In this document: positions 48,018-59,530 of the stretch, piece after piece
Position numbering within the stretch: the stretch's first letter is position 1
How the letters are laid out: each line of letters starts with the position of its first letter
NCBI GenBank assembly: GCA_029959085.1
Contig: JARWIR010000008.1
Coordinates: 20,260,001-20,324,000 of the forward strand
DNA length: 64,000 nt
Source of the DNA: Nemophila menziesii
Taxonomy: Eukaryota > Streptophyta > Magnoliopsida > Boraginales > Hydrophyllaceae
Direction of reading: 5' to 3'
The notes under the pieces: model-generated
The model's database searches: none
Seen by the model: only the letters and a program-made list of their open reading frames with translations
Told to the model about the DNA's origin: nothing
Made by a program: the position numbers and the translations under genes

Positions 48018-48743
48018 TAAAAAACAACTTACTTTCTAAATCTAGCCGGTAGCTCTTGCACTTTCTAAAAATGACTTATTTGTCTTTTAACTCTTTATCT
48101 TCTTCTTTGATCTCCTTTCCTCGGCTTTTTATCCATGTTTTGGTATCTAATATTATCCATGTACGTAAGAGCACACTTAACATACAAATTACACCTAAAA
48201 ATCTTTAAAAATATTGGATTGAAATCTTACCCTTTCATATTTATCTCATTTCCCATGTGCAACTCAAAATATAGTTGGGGAGGTTTCTGTAATTTCGCAA
48301 ATGACAAGGGTGGTTACCATTGCCAAAACTCTCATACTAAATAAACCGAAGGTGAACCAGAAGCGATCATTTAGCACAATGTCTAGCGGTGGTGGTGACG
48401 GAGCCGTAAAACGAAACCTTCCGTCGTGGATGAGTGCAAGGGAAGAAGAAGAAGAAAAAAAAGATGAAGCTATAACCAAATCATCAAATGCTGCTACTAC
48501 CAGTTCACAGACGGCGAACAAAGCTTCCGAAGCAAAATCTTCAGCTTCGAATTTCTCGAAACTAATGGTATGCCTTTTGGTTTTGATTAATTTTATTAAA
48601 TTTACTTAGCAGCAGTTCTTATAAGGTTTCCACTGTTTGCTTAGATTTTGATGAAAATCAATTTGAAATAGAAATTTACAAAATCAAAAAAAAATTGATT
48701 TTGAGGGAAGATTTTCATTTCCTTTAGTTCTTAAGGTCCAGTC
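48018..48743 (+). other. Spacer carrying XRCC1 promoter side, exon 1 and half of intron 1
   Basis: 726 bp between the inverted-repeat arms. Contains 5' flank (48018-48378), exon 1 and the first 176 bp of intron 1. It is inverted relative to exons 2-7. Confidence 0.75.
48379..48567 (+). CDS. XRCC1: XRCC1 exon 1 (inverted relative to the rest)
   Basis: 63 codons from ATG 48379: a Gly-rich start, KRNLPSWMSAREEEEEKKDE, Ser/Ala-rich linker, ending SNFSKLM before a GTATGC donor (48568). KRNLPSWM and NFSKL before the BRCT domain are the expected N-terminus of plant XRCC1. Exon 1 ends in phase 0, the phase of the exon 2 acceptor. An in-frame ATG at 48301 also exists but precedes the conserved part and is less likely. 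Transcription from here would splice to the truncated exon 2 copy at 48913. Confidence 0.85.
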
Positions 48744-49005
48744 TGCTTGCTCGAATTACATGATTAGATTGTGGAAGAAACTAATTGAAACCTCAGTTCC
48801 AGTTTAAATTCGAATTGCATGGTGCAACACTTTGCAACAAAGACCTAATTCTTAGCATGAGTATTTTTTTTCGTGGAATTGAATAAACGTTTTATGATTT
48901 TCCATTGTATAGGAAGGGGTAGTGTTTGTGCTGTCAGATTTTGTAAATCCAGAGCGTGCTACATTGAGGTCTCAAGCATTAGAAATGGGAGCAGAATATA
49001 AACCT
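48744..49005 (+). repeat. Inverted-repeat arm B (XRCC1 intron 1 plus partial exon 2)
   Basis: 262 bp, the plus-strand partner of 47757-48017. It carries the second half of intron 1 and the first 93 bp of exon 2, and is cut off inside the BRCT coding region after the EYKP codons. Confidence 0.92.
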
Positions 49006-49014
49006 TGCTCGTGA
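48913..49014 (+). pseudogene. Truncated XRCC1 exon 2 copy
   Basis: Acceptor TGTATAG at 48912, then EGVVFVLSDFVNPERATLRS and on to EYKP. The sequence then leaves XRCC1 and stops at TGA 49012-49014 after two foreign codons. Exon 1 plus this exon would encode only 96 residues, without a complete BRCT fold. Confidence 0.85.
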
Positions 49015-49404
49015 AGTTTTTTTGAGAAACTTGGTTGTTTACTCAGCAAAAGACAAGCTTCGCAGGCTCTAATGGAGCTCGGCCAATCTGCTTTAAGAGT
49101 GTTGAGATTTCCAGATCTGTGCAATAGTGAATTGGTTTTGCTGCTTAAAATCAAAAAAAGGGGAAAAGAGAGGCATTACGAGATGGGATATGAGAAAGGA
49201 GAGAGATATTAGTTTTTAGGTTTATTAAATAATGCTGATAAAAATTAGTATATATAGGGAAAAAAACAAAAGGGGGTAAGAAGGTAATTGGATTTTTTGC
49301 CTATAGTGTTAATTTTTGTTTGTGGCCTTTAGTAAGAAGAGGCTATAGAGCCGGTCTTGTTAGGTCACGAGGTGGTGTTTTCAAGACCCTTTGGGTAATA
49401 ATCA
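49006..49404. mobile_element. Right end of a MULE-like element
   Basis: From about 49200 it follows 44985-45163 closely (GTAAGAAGGTAATT, TGTGGCCTTTAGTAAGAAGA, GGTCTTGTTAGGTCACG, GGGTAATAATC). No left end was found nearby. It abuts the truncated XRCC1 copy at 49005/6, so it may be part of the event that made the inverted duplication. Confidence 0.6.
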
Positions 49405-49412
49405 CTATATAT

Positions 49413-50817
49413 TGATGTCTCCTCATTTGCGATGATTTAATCTTATTGGAGACATCATTTTTAGTGTTTTAGGAAGTATAGTAGTCAATTTTATTATGTA
49501 TTATTGTACTTTCCTATTTCTTGTCTTGATTTGATTATTTATTATTTTTAGAGCATATTTGGATTAATTGTTTGTTAATTGTGAAGTTTTAAAGATATAT
49601 GGTAATTAATTAGATGTCAAATCAATTCTAAAGAGATAAGGAAAGAACATAATGATCAAAATTAAAGATAAAGGAAAAAAAAGATAGATATGGAAAGATA
49701 AAGATGTCAAGTAAATTTGAATTTCACCACGTCCATAAAAGTGATCATAACTCAATATTGGATAGGAATTTGGAAAAATGGTCTGAATCAAAGTTGTAGA
49801 GCTTTCCGGGACGATCAGTTTCGATATAAAAAACGCGTCAAACGGAGTTGAAACGAAAAAGTTAAGGCCAAAACAAAACAACAACAGTTTCTTACCTTTT
49901 CTATATTTTAGGGTTACGAATTTGAGTTGGGCTAGAAGCACAAGTTACTTGTCTTCCACTCCAAGAAAACGAATTAGGTCTTCTAAACACATATAAAATA
50001 CACCCTTTAACCTTTGTAAAGTCATCCTTTCTCAATTCTAAACCTTATACTAATTCTTAGTCATTCAAGAGAGAAAGATGACATTCATGTATCTTTATTT
50101 TAGTTTATTTCCTTCAGGTATGAACTAATTTTTCCTTAGCTTGGGTTTTGCATTATGTATAATCTATGAATTTTATTTTCTTTCTATCTAAGTTTCTTTG
50201 GGAATTATATGTTTTAAATTGATTCTAGCTACTTAACCATATATTTGATTTATGTGTTTTGATCACCACATAAACGTCTAGTGTACGGAATTAATCCTGA
50301 CAAGATTTGCCTAACTAGATAGTCATTAGGGTTTATTTTAATCACCAATCATCATTAGTAGGCCTATCTCATCTAGGAACCTAGTAGCGCAGGAACACCC
50401 TATTTGAGTCCCCTCGTGATTGTGAGGTCGCCACCCTAGTTCGCTCTCCGGGGATAGGGGGAATTTAGAATCCTGACTACTTATCTAAGAGCTATTATCA
50501 CCGTTATAAACTGAACTGATAGAAAGAAATAGAAGGATTAGTGCATACTAGCAAAACCTAAGCTATATTCTCTCATCTTATTTCTCTCATATTTAATTAT
50601 TTGTCTTTCAATTTATTTAATTATTAATCTCTCAGTCAATCATATTTATTTTCTGTCTTTTAATTATTAATTGCTACTCTGATTTGTTTACCCATTCGTT
50701 TAACACACTAAGTCCCTGAGAAGGAATCTTACTTATCAGTAAAACTTGCATACATCCTGTAATACTTGCACTACCGTGTTAAGTCTAGGGTGTTTAGTGC
50801 ATCATTATCTGTCTTTA
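49413..50817 (+). repeat. Athila LTR, right end clipped
   Basis: TGATGTCTCCTCATTTGCG at 49413, about 1.4 kb, lacking only the last few bases (ends CTGTCTTTA) where the next LTR begins. Same family as 4888-6393 and 14290-15775. No internal sequence attached. Confidence 0.8.
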
Positions 50818-51960
50818 TGATGTCTCCTCATTTGTGATAGATTTATGTTAAGATGAGACATCAGTTTTAGTGATTTAGAAGTCTTTCTAATTGATTTTCT
50901 TGAGAAATAGTGCAATTTCCTATTTTGAGTCTTGATTTAGTAAAATAATATTTTTAGAGCATATTGGGTTTAATTATTTATTTAGTGTGAAGTTTTAAAG
51001 ATAATTATGGAGATTAATTAGAGTCCAAGTCAAAGACTACAAGATATGGAAAGAGATAAGCATGGTAATTGGAGATAAGGAAACAAAAGCTAAAAACATG
51101 GAAAAGGAAAAGCTGCCTTAAATCTGAATTTCTGCACCTACGACCACAAATCAACTTATATCTCAAAATCGGTGTGAAATTTGGAGAAACGGTCAAGAGC
51201 AAAGTTTAATATCTTTCCAAGACGATGAATTTCGACTACTCATACGCGTCAAACGGATGAGTATTGAAGTTGCTAGGACCAAGACAAAAACGGGCCTGAT
51301 TTCATGTTTTAGGGTTACGAATTTGAGTTGGGCTTGGAGTTCATTACTTACCTTCTCCTTCAAGAAAACGAATTAGGTCTTCTAAACACCTATAAATACA
51401 CCCTTATATCACTTGTAAATCATCCTTGCCTCATAGTAATTAGTTCTTAAGGTTTTATTATTCCAAGTTATTGTAGAGAGCAAGATGATGTCTTTTATTT
51501 TATTTTTTAGTATTTCCTTCAGGTATGAACTAAATTCCCATAGCTTGGGTTTTGCATCATGTATAAACTATGAATTTTAATTTCTTTCTATCTAAGTTTC
51601 TTTGGGAATCACATGTTTTAATCTGATATTAGCTTCTTACCTATATATTTGTTTGTGTTTTGATTTATTGCCTGTCCTAGAACTGATCACTTTAGGCTTT
51701 CTTAATAGTAATTAGATGATCACCTTAGCTGGGTGTCTAATTATTGAAACGCCACATAACGTCTAGTGTCGATATTAGTCCTGACAACACTAATTCTAAC
51801 TAGATAGTCATTAGGGTATAATTTAGCCACTATCACCATGTATGGAAATTGATTGCTTAGGGCCCTAGTGGCGTAGGATAACCCTATTTGAACCAGCCTC
51901 GTGGTGTGTCTGTAGCGTAGGAAATTGATTGCTTAGGGCCCTAGTGGCGTAGGATAACCC
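50818..51960 (+). repeat. Athila LTR, 3'-truncated
   Basis: Starts TGATGTCTCCTCATTTGTG directly at the end of the previous LTR. Over the first 180 bp it is almost identical to the LTR at 4888. Near its end a 41-bp segment is duplicated (51844-51884 and 51920-51960), and homology ends there. Confidence 0.75.
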
Positions 51961-51993
51961 GATTCTCATACCTGAATCTTTTGTATGAGAATC
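51961..51993. repeat. Perfect 11-bp hairpin
   Basis: GATTCTCATAC (51961-51971) and GTATGAGAATC (51983-51993) with an 11-bp loop, exactly at the truncation point of the LTR. It could be the end of an inserted element. Confidence 0.6.
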
Positions 51994-52311
51994 GAATTGA
52001 ATGTGACTAACCGAGCTTCAAAATTCTTGAAGCCTCCACGCTTTGCACACCGAGTTTTAATCCTTGCTTTCAGAATCAAATTCTGACTTGGAGACAATGA
52101 GAGACCTTTTGTTTTCTATGTTTTTTCTTGAGAAAAAAACTGATGGAAAGTTATCATGTATAATGATTTCTCATTATACTTATAACTCAAGAGAAGAAAA
52201 TGAAAAGACAAGAATGGAAAAGTCAGGAACGTATAATGAAATTGATTATCTTAATAATCTAGTCCAACACCACTTGTGAAGTGGACTTGGACCTTTTACA
52301 TTATACAAAAC
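51994..52311. other. AT-rich, no gene seen
   Basis: No support for the short ORF at 52064-52279. A TGTTGGA-like end, read on minus, occurs at about 52263-52269. Confidence 0.35.
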
Positions 52312-52390
52312 AATTGACTAGTCTAGCGGTTAGTGACACATTTCACATTACTAGAGGTTCGTGGTTCGATTCACAAACTTGTCAATTTTT
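52312..52390 (+). ncRNA. tRNA-like Pol III unit (tRNA pseudogene or SINE head)
   Basis: An A box TAGTCTAGCGG (52319-52329) and a B box GGTTCGATTC (52363-52372) have normal tRNA spacing. A 7-bp acceptor-like pair AATTGAC/GTCAATT (52312-52318 and 52381-52387) spans 76 nt, followed by T5. The A-box side resembles tRNA-Glu. The T arm is imperfect and four extra bases precede the 3' acceptor strand, so it is not a functional tRNA. Confidence 0.45.
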
Positions 52391-52460
52391 ATTTTTCCTT
52401 TTTGTCTTAGTTCGGTCTTTTATTAGAATATTAATTTGTGCTAGCAAATTAATATACCAA

Positions 52461-54158
52461 TGTTCCAGGTATATATTTAATTAATATTTATTATCTAATA
52501 ATAAAATTAATTAACTACATGAAGCAAGATCAATACACTCGTTAGTGTGCGACTACGTGGGTTCATCGTTAAACCGGTAGTAGTTAACTACTAATCAAGG
52601 TTGGCGTCTAACAACACTCCTCAACGACCGGATAACGTGAAGTAACTCTGTACAAAGAACCCGGTAAAGGATCATACACGTATTCCCTCTATCTTTACAG
52701 CTCCGAATCATCCTGGGATATGGTACAACTGTCAAAATCCATTAGAAAATCAACTACGTTACACGTCGATTATCAACGATTGACGAATGACCTAAGAAAC
52801 TCCTTTCTTCATTCATTCTATCACCTTGGCCAAGGATTTGATACAATCGTTATAATCTTATGACATCGTAGAGCTCAAACTCTTTACCTAGAGTTGATAG
52901 ATTCCATCTTGACTCATCCCTAGGTTCATATATACTTAGTCGTGTCCAATATCCTTTCGACTAGCATTGTGACACACTAGTAGTCCAGTATCAAAACACA
53001 ACAAACATATACACAACAATAGTGATGATCTCAGGTCAAAGGATTACAAGCATAAAATTTCTTCTAGAGATTAACCTACTTGACAGTTCAAGGTAATTAA
53101 CCATTAGGAATCTCTAGTTTTAGTCGGTTCGATAATCACATCTCTATGTACATTATCTATGTACCTAACTCGGTAAATGAGAACTACTGATATTTATCCG
53201 ATAAATACTCGTTAGCTACATATTAATCTTACCGGATCATCGAGGTCCTAGTTCGATGATCCTACGATTAAGAACAAGTTTAGATTAATTCCTATGAGCT
53301 AGATTCTCATTATCATAACACCTTATGATATCTAGTTCGTAACTTAATCGAGGATCATCGAACTAGGACCTCGATGATCCAGTAAGATTAACTACGTTAC
53401 ACGTCGATTATCAACGATTGACGAATGACCTAAGAAACTCCTTTCTTCATTCATTCTATCACCTTGGCCAAGGATTTGATACAATCGTTATAATCTTATG
53501 ACATCGTAGAGCTCAAACTCTTTACCTAGAGTTGATAGATTCCATCTTGACTCATCCCTAGGAGCATATATACTTAGTCGTGTCCAATATCCTTTCGACT
53601 AGCATTGTGACACACTAGTAGTCCAGTATCAAAACACAACAAACATATACACAACAATAGTGATGATCTCAGGTCAAAGGATTACAAGCATAAAATTCCT
53701 TCTAGAGATTAACCTACTTGACAGTTCAAGGTAATTAACCATTAGGAATCTCTAGTTTTAGTCGGTTCGATAATCACATCTCTATGTACATTATCTATGT
53801 ACCTAACTCGGTAAATGAGAACTACTGATATTTATCCGATAAATACTCGTTAGCTACATATTAATCTTACCGGATCATCGATGTCCTAGTTCGATGATCC
53901 TACGATTAAGAACAAGTTTAGATTAATTCCTATGAGCTAGATTCTCATTATCATAACACCTTATGATATCTAGTTCGTAACTTAATCGAGGATCTGCCTT
54001 TATGTTATATAAATGAATACCATAAACATAAAAGCTTGCCATAGATTCAAGAAAACAATTCCCTTAATCACTACTGTAGGGATAAATATTATCGTGTACA
54101 GTAAACACTTGTGTTCAATTCATTACAAGACGATCGGGGTTAGGGCATAATTCCAACA
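52461..54158 (-). repeat. Copia-type LTR with internal duplication
   Basis: Read on the minus strand it begins TGTTGGAATTATGCCCTAAC, a start common in plant copia LTRs, at 54158. It probably ends TGGAACA at 52461, followed by TTGGTAT, the first bases of a tRNA-Met-type primer site. The lower boundary is tentative. Without the internal duplication it would be about 1.06 kb. Confidence 0.6.
52752..53994. repeat. Tandem duplication, 605-bp copies, period 638
   Basis: 52752-53356 and 53390-53994 are almost identical (differences such as GTTCA/GAGCA near 52924/53562 and AGG/ATG near 53245/53883). The 33-bp spacer (53357-53389) is the reverse complement of sequence at about 53222-53256 within the copy. 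Confidence 0.9.
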
Positions 54159-54164
54159 AATGTA

Positions 54165-56143
54165 AGTGGAACAAATCCCATCTTAGACACAATTCAAAAA
54201 AAAAAGTAGTTTCTTAATTATTGCAAATTAAATCTCACAATTGTACTGAATAGTCAAATAATTTATACATGAAAAGATACCGTCTACAATCATTAGGAGT
54301 ATTTCGAGAAACACTTTTCCCCACCCAGACCCCCTATACTTTACCTCCCGTTGAAAAAGAATAAAAATATAGAAAATCTTTATCTACTAAAAATGAAGAA
54401 AAAAATTCTAGATAAAAACTTTTTTACCACCCCTTTCCCTGGCACCCCATGCTTTAAAAGGAAAAATAAATTTTGTATTATTTAATTATTTTTATTTTTT
54501 TAATTAACCATTATTTATTAATTAGAGGATAAGTTTGATCCACGTTTTTTTAGTAATGTATAATTAAATGGTCAATTATAGTTTTTTTATTTAAGTGGTT
54601 TTAATTAACTTAATTTGTATTTCTATATTATATACAAGGTAATCAAACATATTTTTTTATTTTTACTTATCGTTGCATTTAATATCTTGATTATCTCACT
54701 TAAATTAGTCTGTTTTATATATGGTATCAGAATGCGTCTCTTCACGAGGGGGTCTTAAACCTTAAACCTTAAACCCTAAACATTAAAGTTGATATACATA
54801 GTGATCCTTTAAATTTGAAAGTCTTGGGTGAAATTTTATATTAAATATTTAATATTAAAATAAATAATTTTATTGAAACATAGCAAAAATTGTAAGTGTG
54901 ATGTAATAATATATTTTGTTTAAAAAAGGAATGTAAAATTATAATTATAATTATAGAAAAACTTATATAAAAGAACTAGAGGTACAGATTCAAAAAATTT
55001 ATATGGTTTTTTTATTATTTTGATTCTTTAATTTTTATAGAAAATTGTAATATTTTTTTAAGTGCTCACTAAATTGACACCTATTTATAATTCGAAATAA
55101 GTATTAGATTTTTTTAAAACTCTAAGCTTAAAAAAATTATATAGAATTAATATGACTACAATAAAATCTTATACCATGTTTTAATAATATATTATTCTTG
55201 TAATATTATATCCATATCAATTATATCAAATATAAAAATTTGAATATAATATATATTTATAATAAACAAGTAGGCTTGTTTTTTGTCATTAAATGAAATA
55301 AAGGTCAAACGTTATTACAATTATGAGATAGAAACAAATTAATCATACTATCGTTTACACTTTCTAGATTAATATGATCTAAGTCTCTTTCTTTTCTACA
55401 GAATTTAGATGCTATGTCGGCTACTGTGTTGTGATCTCTTTTGATATGGAAAATTTTCCACTCTGGAAACCTCTGTAACCAATTCCAAATTACTTTAATT
55501 ATTGGCTGCATTTTCCAATCTATTTTCCTTTTGTTGTATATGTCTTGTACGATTGATAAGTTGTCTGTGTAAAAATTAATCTTATTAAAATCAAATTACT
55601 ACCAAATCCTTTTATATCATAATTAATAATAAAATATTCTATAATTAATAAATATTTTTTATGTAACTCATTAATACGTGCGTCTTATTTAACAACAAAA
55701 TATCATATAAATATAACATTCTATGACTAAATATTTAATAATATTTCTTATTTCATCGAGAAGAATCAAATCATTTTAATTAACAATCGATCCATCAAAA
55801 TTAGGATGGACTGAATTCATAGCTAAGTATGTTTATGAATAAAAAACAAAAAATATCATATATTAGAAATCAGTAAGTTGTAATAAAAATGGGTTGATGA
55901 TACAAAAAAACAATGGGCTATCTGAACAAACAAACTATGGGTTGACAAACATATCGATAAGTTGTGCGTGTAATAACATTGGGGTGTTCATATATCATTA
56001 GTGGATTGTTCGGAAAACTTTACACAAAAACATACATTTTTTTCCAAGACACAAAAACATACATAATAGTGGCTTAAGGGCGTAATTTCAATGGAGTGAT
56101 AATTTAATAATAATGGGGTTTTAAAGTAATATCGTTGGGTTGT
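54165..56143 (+). repeat. Family B internal region, copy c
   Basis: Collinear with copy b from the CCCATCTTAGACACAATTCA words through the AT-rich part to the LTR, with several internal deletions and the LINE piece at 55262-55600. 54722-54781 adds TGGTATCAGAATGCG and a short AACCTTAAACCCTAAAC telomere-like run. No gene. Confidence 0.6.
55262..55600 (-). pseudogene. LINE 3' fragment, RNase H domain
   Basis: On the minus strand: NFYTDNLSIVQDIY, then WKIFHIKRDHNTVADIASKF, the end of the plant LINE RNase H domain with its AD-x-x-A motif, then a stop. It ends AATGACAAAAAACAAG, almost the same terminus as the LINE piece at 26735. Inserted in family B sequence. Confidence 0.7.
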
Positions 56144-56336
56144 TGATGTCTCGTATTTTGAGATAGATTCATAAGGTCATGAGACATTATTTTGTGGGGT
56201 TATTGAACTTATTTAAGAGATTATTCCCTATTATATGACATATTGTGATTTCTTGTCTATTTTCAAATATATCGTTACTTTTGGAGCTTTTGTGCATTAA
56301 TTTTGTAGCTCCTAGGTACTTATATGATACACATCC

Positions 56337-58000
56337 AGGGCCTGCCCGAGCTTTAGGGGTACCTAAGATGAAAAAAATTGGACCCTTTATAAAAAAAAAT
56401 TGAGTTATACTCATATATCTAAACAATTCATATAAAAATGTTTTGCTTGGGTTTTAATTCAAAAGGGCCACCACCAATATAACTTTCTACCTAAAGTCCA
56501 GCCCAGTTTATTAAGTATTCATGTCCAAAATACCCATGGGATACAATACAATTTAATGGGCTAGTTGCCTGATTAACAACCCAGTTGTCAAATGTCCCAT
56601 TAAACGACTACCGGGCTACAAAAGCAATTTAGTGGGCTAGTGAGACAGCCCAGTTGACAGTAATTGGCTCTGTAACCATCTTCAACAACCTTGCTGCAAA
56701 AGTATTTAGGGCCCGTTTGGAAGTGCTTATTTTAGAGTAAAAAAGCGTTTTTAGAATAAAATTCAAATTTTAAAAAAATTATTAAAAATCATCTTGAAAT
56801 CTAAAATTATTTTAAGTGCTTTTTTTAAGAAGCACCTATTGGTGCTTCTCAAAAAAGTGTTTTTCAAAGTCAAAAAAACTCTTAAAATGTTAAAAGCACT
56901 TTTAAGTGTTTCTCCAAAAAAGCACTTCCAAACGGGCACTTACTGCAAAACAATTCAAAAAATGTTTATAAGACAACAAAACCTTACAAGCATCCCATTT
57001 TCATATACGCTATTCTCAGCCCAACACTTATCTTATCCAGTACATCACTTATCTTATCACTTATCTTATCCAGTAAAAGGTTTCCAATTTCACAAAATGG
57101 CCATTGTAGGATTTGTATACAAAAATAATAAACACATGGACGTTCATAAAAAGGCCATTAGGATATGTATAAAAGAATCATTATAGGATTTGTATACAAG
57201 AATCATTGTAGGTTTTGTATAAAAGAACATTAACGGTTGTAATCACTCTTAAATCAGATAATTCTTAACATTTGTAAATTGATGAGATTAGGTTAAAATT
57301 TAATCAATTTTTTTAGAATTTCAATGATAAAATTGATTTCTTACTTTAATTTGGGTTCTTCAATTATTGATGGCACAACCAAGCCAAGTTGATGATGGTG
57401 GAGAATGATCCTCGAATGGCGGTAGTTGTCATGTGCAAGAGAGCAGAGAGATTTTTTTTTTCCCGATTGCGAGTCAGAAAAGCTGAGTTAGATTTTATAT
57501 ATCATTATTTTTCAATGTTTTTTTTTTGTGTTTTGCTTTTAAGATGTATCTTTTTTTATCTAAATTTTATATTTTATAAGGTTATATTAGGTATAACATA
57601 GAACTAAAATAATATTTTGGACTTTATTCATCCAAACTATTAAGCTGGACTTATGGACCTAATTAGCAATTATATCTTTTTTTTTACTATTTTCATTTTA
57701 TAAATACAAACTTTTCTTTGTAATGCTGAAATTAGACTTTGAAAACACAATAAAAATTTCACAGTGAAAACACAACTTGTTTTTTAACAAAACACACCAA
57801 AACAATTGTTGTAAAGTATTGGATCAGGAACCTATTGGTCATAGGTAAAGTCAAATTTTGCTGGGCCAATTCCATACAATTGTTATATATTAATCCAAAA
57901 ATAATAATATATGCATATAAACATTTTATGTTTTAGGGAACTCCAAAACATGGGGCCTAAAGCGACCGTCTTGGTTGACTTGAGCCTTGTCCGACCCTTT
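56337..58000. mobile_element. hAT-like non-autonomous element
   Basis: 1664-bp insertion that splits the family B LTR. Flanks ACACATCC (56329-56336) and ACACGACC (58001-58008) form an 8-bp TSD with two mismatches. The ends AGGGCCTGCCCGAG and AAGGGTCGGACAAG (complement) are weakly inverted. No transposase. It contains the MITE at 56709. Confidence 0.55.
56709..56939. mobile_element. PIF/Harbinger-type (Tourist-like) MITE
   Basis: 231 bp. Terminal inverted repeats GGGCCCGTTTGG and GTGCCCGTTTGG (complement of right end), extended by GAAGTGCTT, flanked by the 3-bp duplication TTA (56706-56708 and 56940-56942). The interior pairs extensively. The ORF at 56794-57186 only crosses it. Confidence 0.75.
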
Positions 58001-59048
58001 ACACGACCCCGAAATGATAAGAAGAAGTCTAAAAGTCAAGGGAACCTATAATAAAGGCGTGAAAGAATCAAATCGCCATTTTAGAAGGTCAAGAGGATTT
58101 ACCGAGACAACTTTGAAGTCAACCTGAGAGAGTCACCAAACACATTCCGTGAAGATTTTGAGTAAACCCCTGGAGGTTAAGATAGTCCTTTGAGACGGGA
58201 GCGCGTGACATGTGATAGTTCATAATTTAGATTTAACATGATAGAGTTATGATGTTACTTCTACGGTGGCTCAAACCAATCCAGATTCAGTGAAAATGTC
58301 TTTGGGTCAACTTTAACCATCCAAATGGGTCCCACACTTCCCAAAAACGTTTGCCACACTTAATATAACAGGTTTTTGAATCAAAATATGAGTAACACAA
58401 TTTTAGGAAAGCTTCACATGCCTGAAGAACAAGAACAACAAGGGTTTCCACCATTCCACCTCGTTCCTTCATCTCATATCGAATATTTTTAGTGTAAACC
58501 TTTATACTTTCCTTTCCAATCTTAATTATGACTCTTTTATTCATTTTGGTTTTAGTATTTTATCATGAAATAAACCATTATAAGCCTGAGAAACACTTAA
58601 TGTATGAACCCTAGTCTTCCTATTATGATATATTATTGTATTTTGAGATTATTACATTGAAATGAATTGAATATATACTTTTATTGAATTTTCAGCCCTT
58701 AATTGGTCAAGTATTAGTTGAATTAGTATTTGATTATCACTCCGGAGGGGGATCACAATACGAAAATAGTATATAGACTTTCGGTGTGCGTTAGTGATCT
58801 GGGAGGTCTTGACTAACTGGATAGTCAATAGGGTTAGGGCCTGTTCGTCAAAAAATGTTTTAGGGTCATTCGGTAGAGATCTCTAGCGTCCTAGAGAAGC
58901 CCTTTGTCTACCTGGGAGGGATTTGGGGGATTGTTGAATCTTGACTGTTGTCAAAGTACCATTACGCCCTTACATCATTAAATGTATACATTTAAAGCTA
59001 GTGAGGATCACCAGCGACTCTCAAGCTATACTCTCGTCTCAGATTTTT

Positions 59049-59530
59049 TTTAGCAGGGACAGAAGATGGATGTAGTGGCCAAATAAAATTTATAATTTTT
59101 TTCTTTTTCAAGGGTCGGGAGGGTGTTCGGGGTTAGGGTAGGTAAGGGAAAAACTTTTTAAAAAATCATTTTTATTTTTTTCAGCAGGGGGTATTACAAA
59201 ATCCCTTTATTTCCAGGAGTGGGGTGCCGCGGGGGCGGGAGTGGGAGAGTTTGGGGGGTAATATTTTTCTTTCGGGATGTGGCGCGGGGTTATGGTGGTG
59301 GTAGGTGTTCGTGAGGGTGTAATTTTTTTTCTTTTCGAACAAGGGGAGGATAACTTTTTTTCATTGTATTTTTTCTTTTCTTTTCTACCGTGGGGATGGG
59401 ACGGTAAATTTTATTTACAACAAGGGTCAGGGTCAATTTGTTTTCTTTTCCATCAGCGGGGATGGGGTCAAATTTTATTTCCTTTACTAACATATGATAT
59501 AGGGGGGGGGGGGGGGGTAAAAAAAATTGG
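59049..59530 (+). repeat. Array of polypyrimidine-CAG motifs, second copy
   Basis: Same array as 42060-42720 (TTTTTTTTAGCAGGGAC, TTTTTTTCAGCAGGGGG, TCTTTTCGAACAAGGGG and others). Contains a G16 run at 59502-59517. Confidence 0.65.

Larger units (their letters stand above)
56144..59048 (+). repeat. Family B LTR, interrupted by hAT-like insertion
   Basis: LTR parts 56144-56336 and 58001-59048 match 39952-41220 in order (GAGACATTATTTTGTGG; then AGTCACCAAACACATTCCG, CCTGGAGGTTAAGATAG, GGGAGGGATTTGGG). The 3' end of the LTR is missing, and the polypyrimidine-CAG array starts directly at about 59049. Confidence 0.75.

Noticed and set aside
49606..49941. 111-residue minus ORF in LTR
   Set aside because: Lies within the Athila LTR; the same AT-rich stretch gives ORFs in other LTR copies (51014-51202).
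54757..54781. Interstitial telomere repeat
   Set aside because: Only one exact CCCTAAA among degenerate CCTTAAA units; too short to call.
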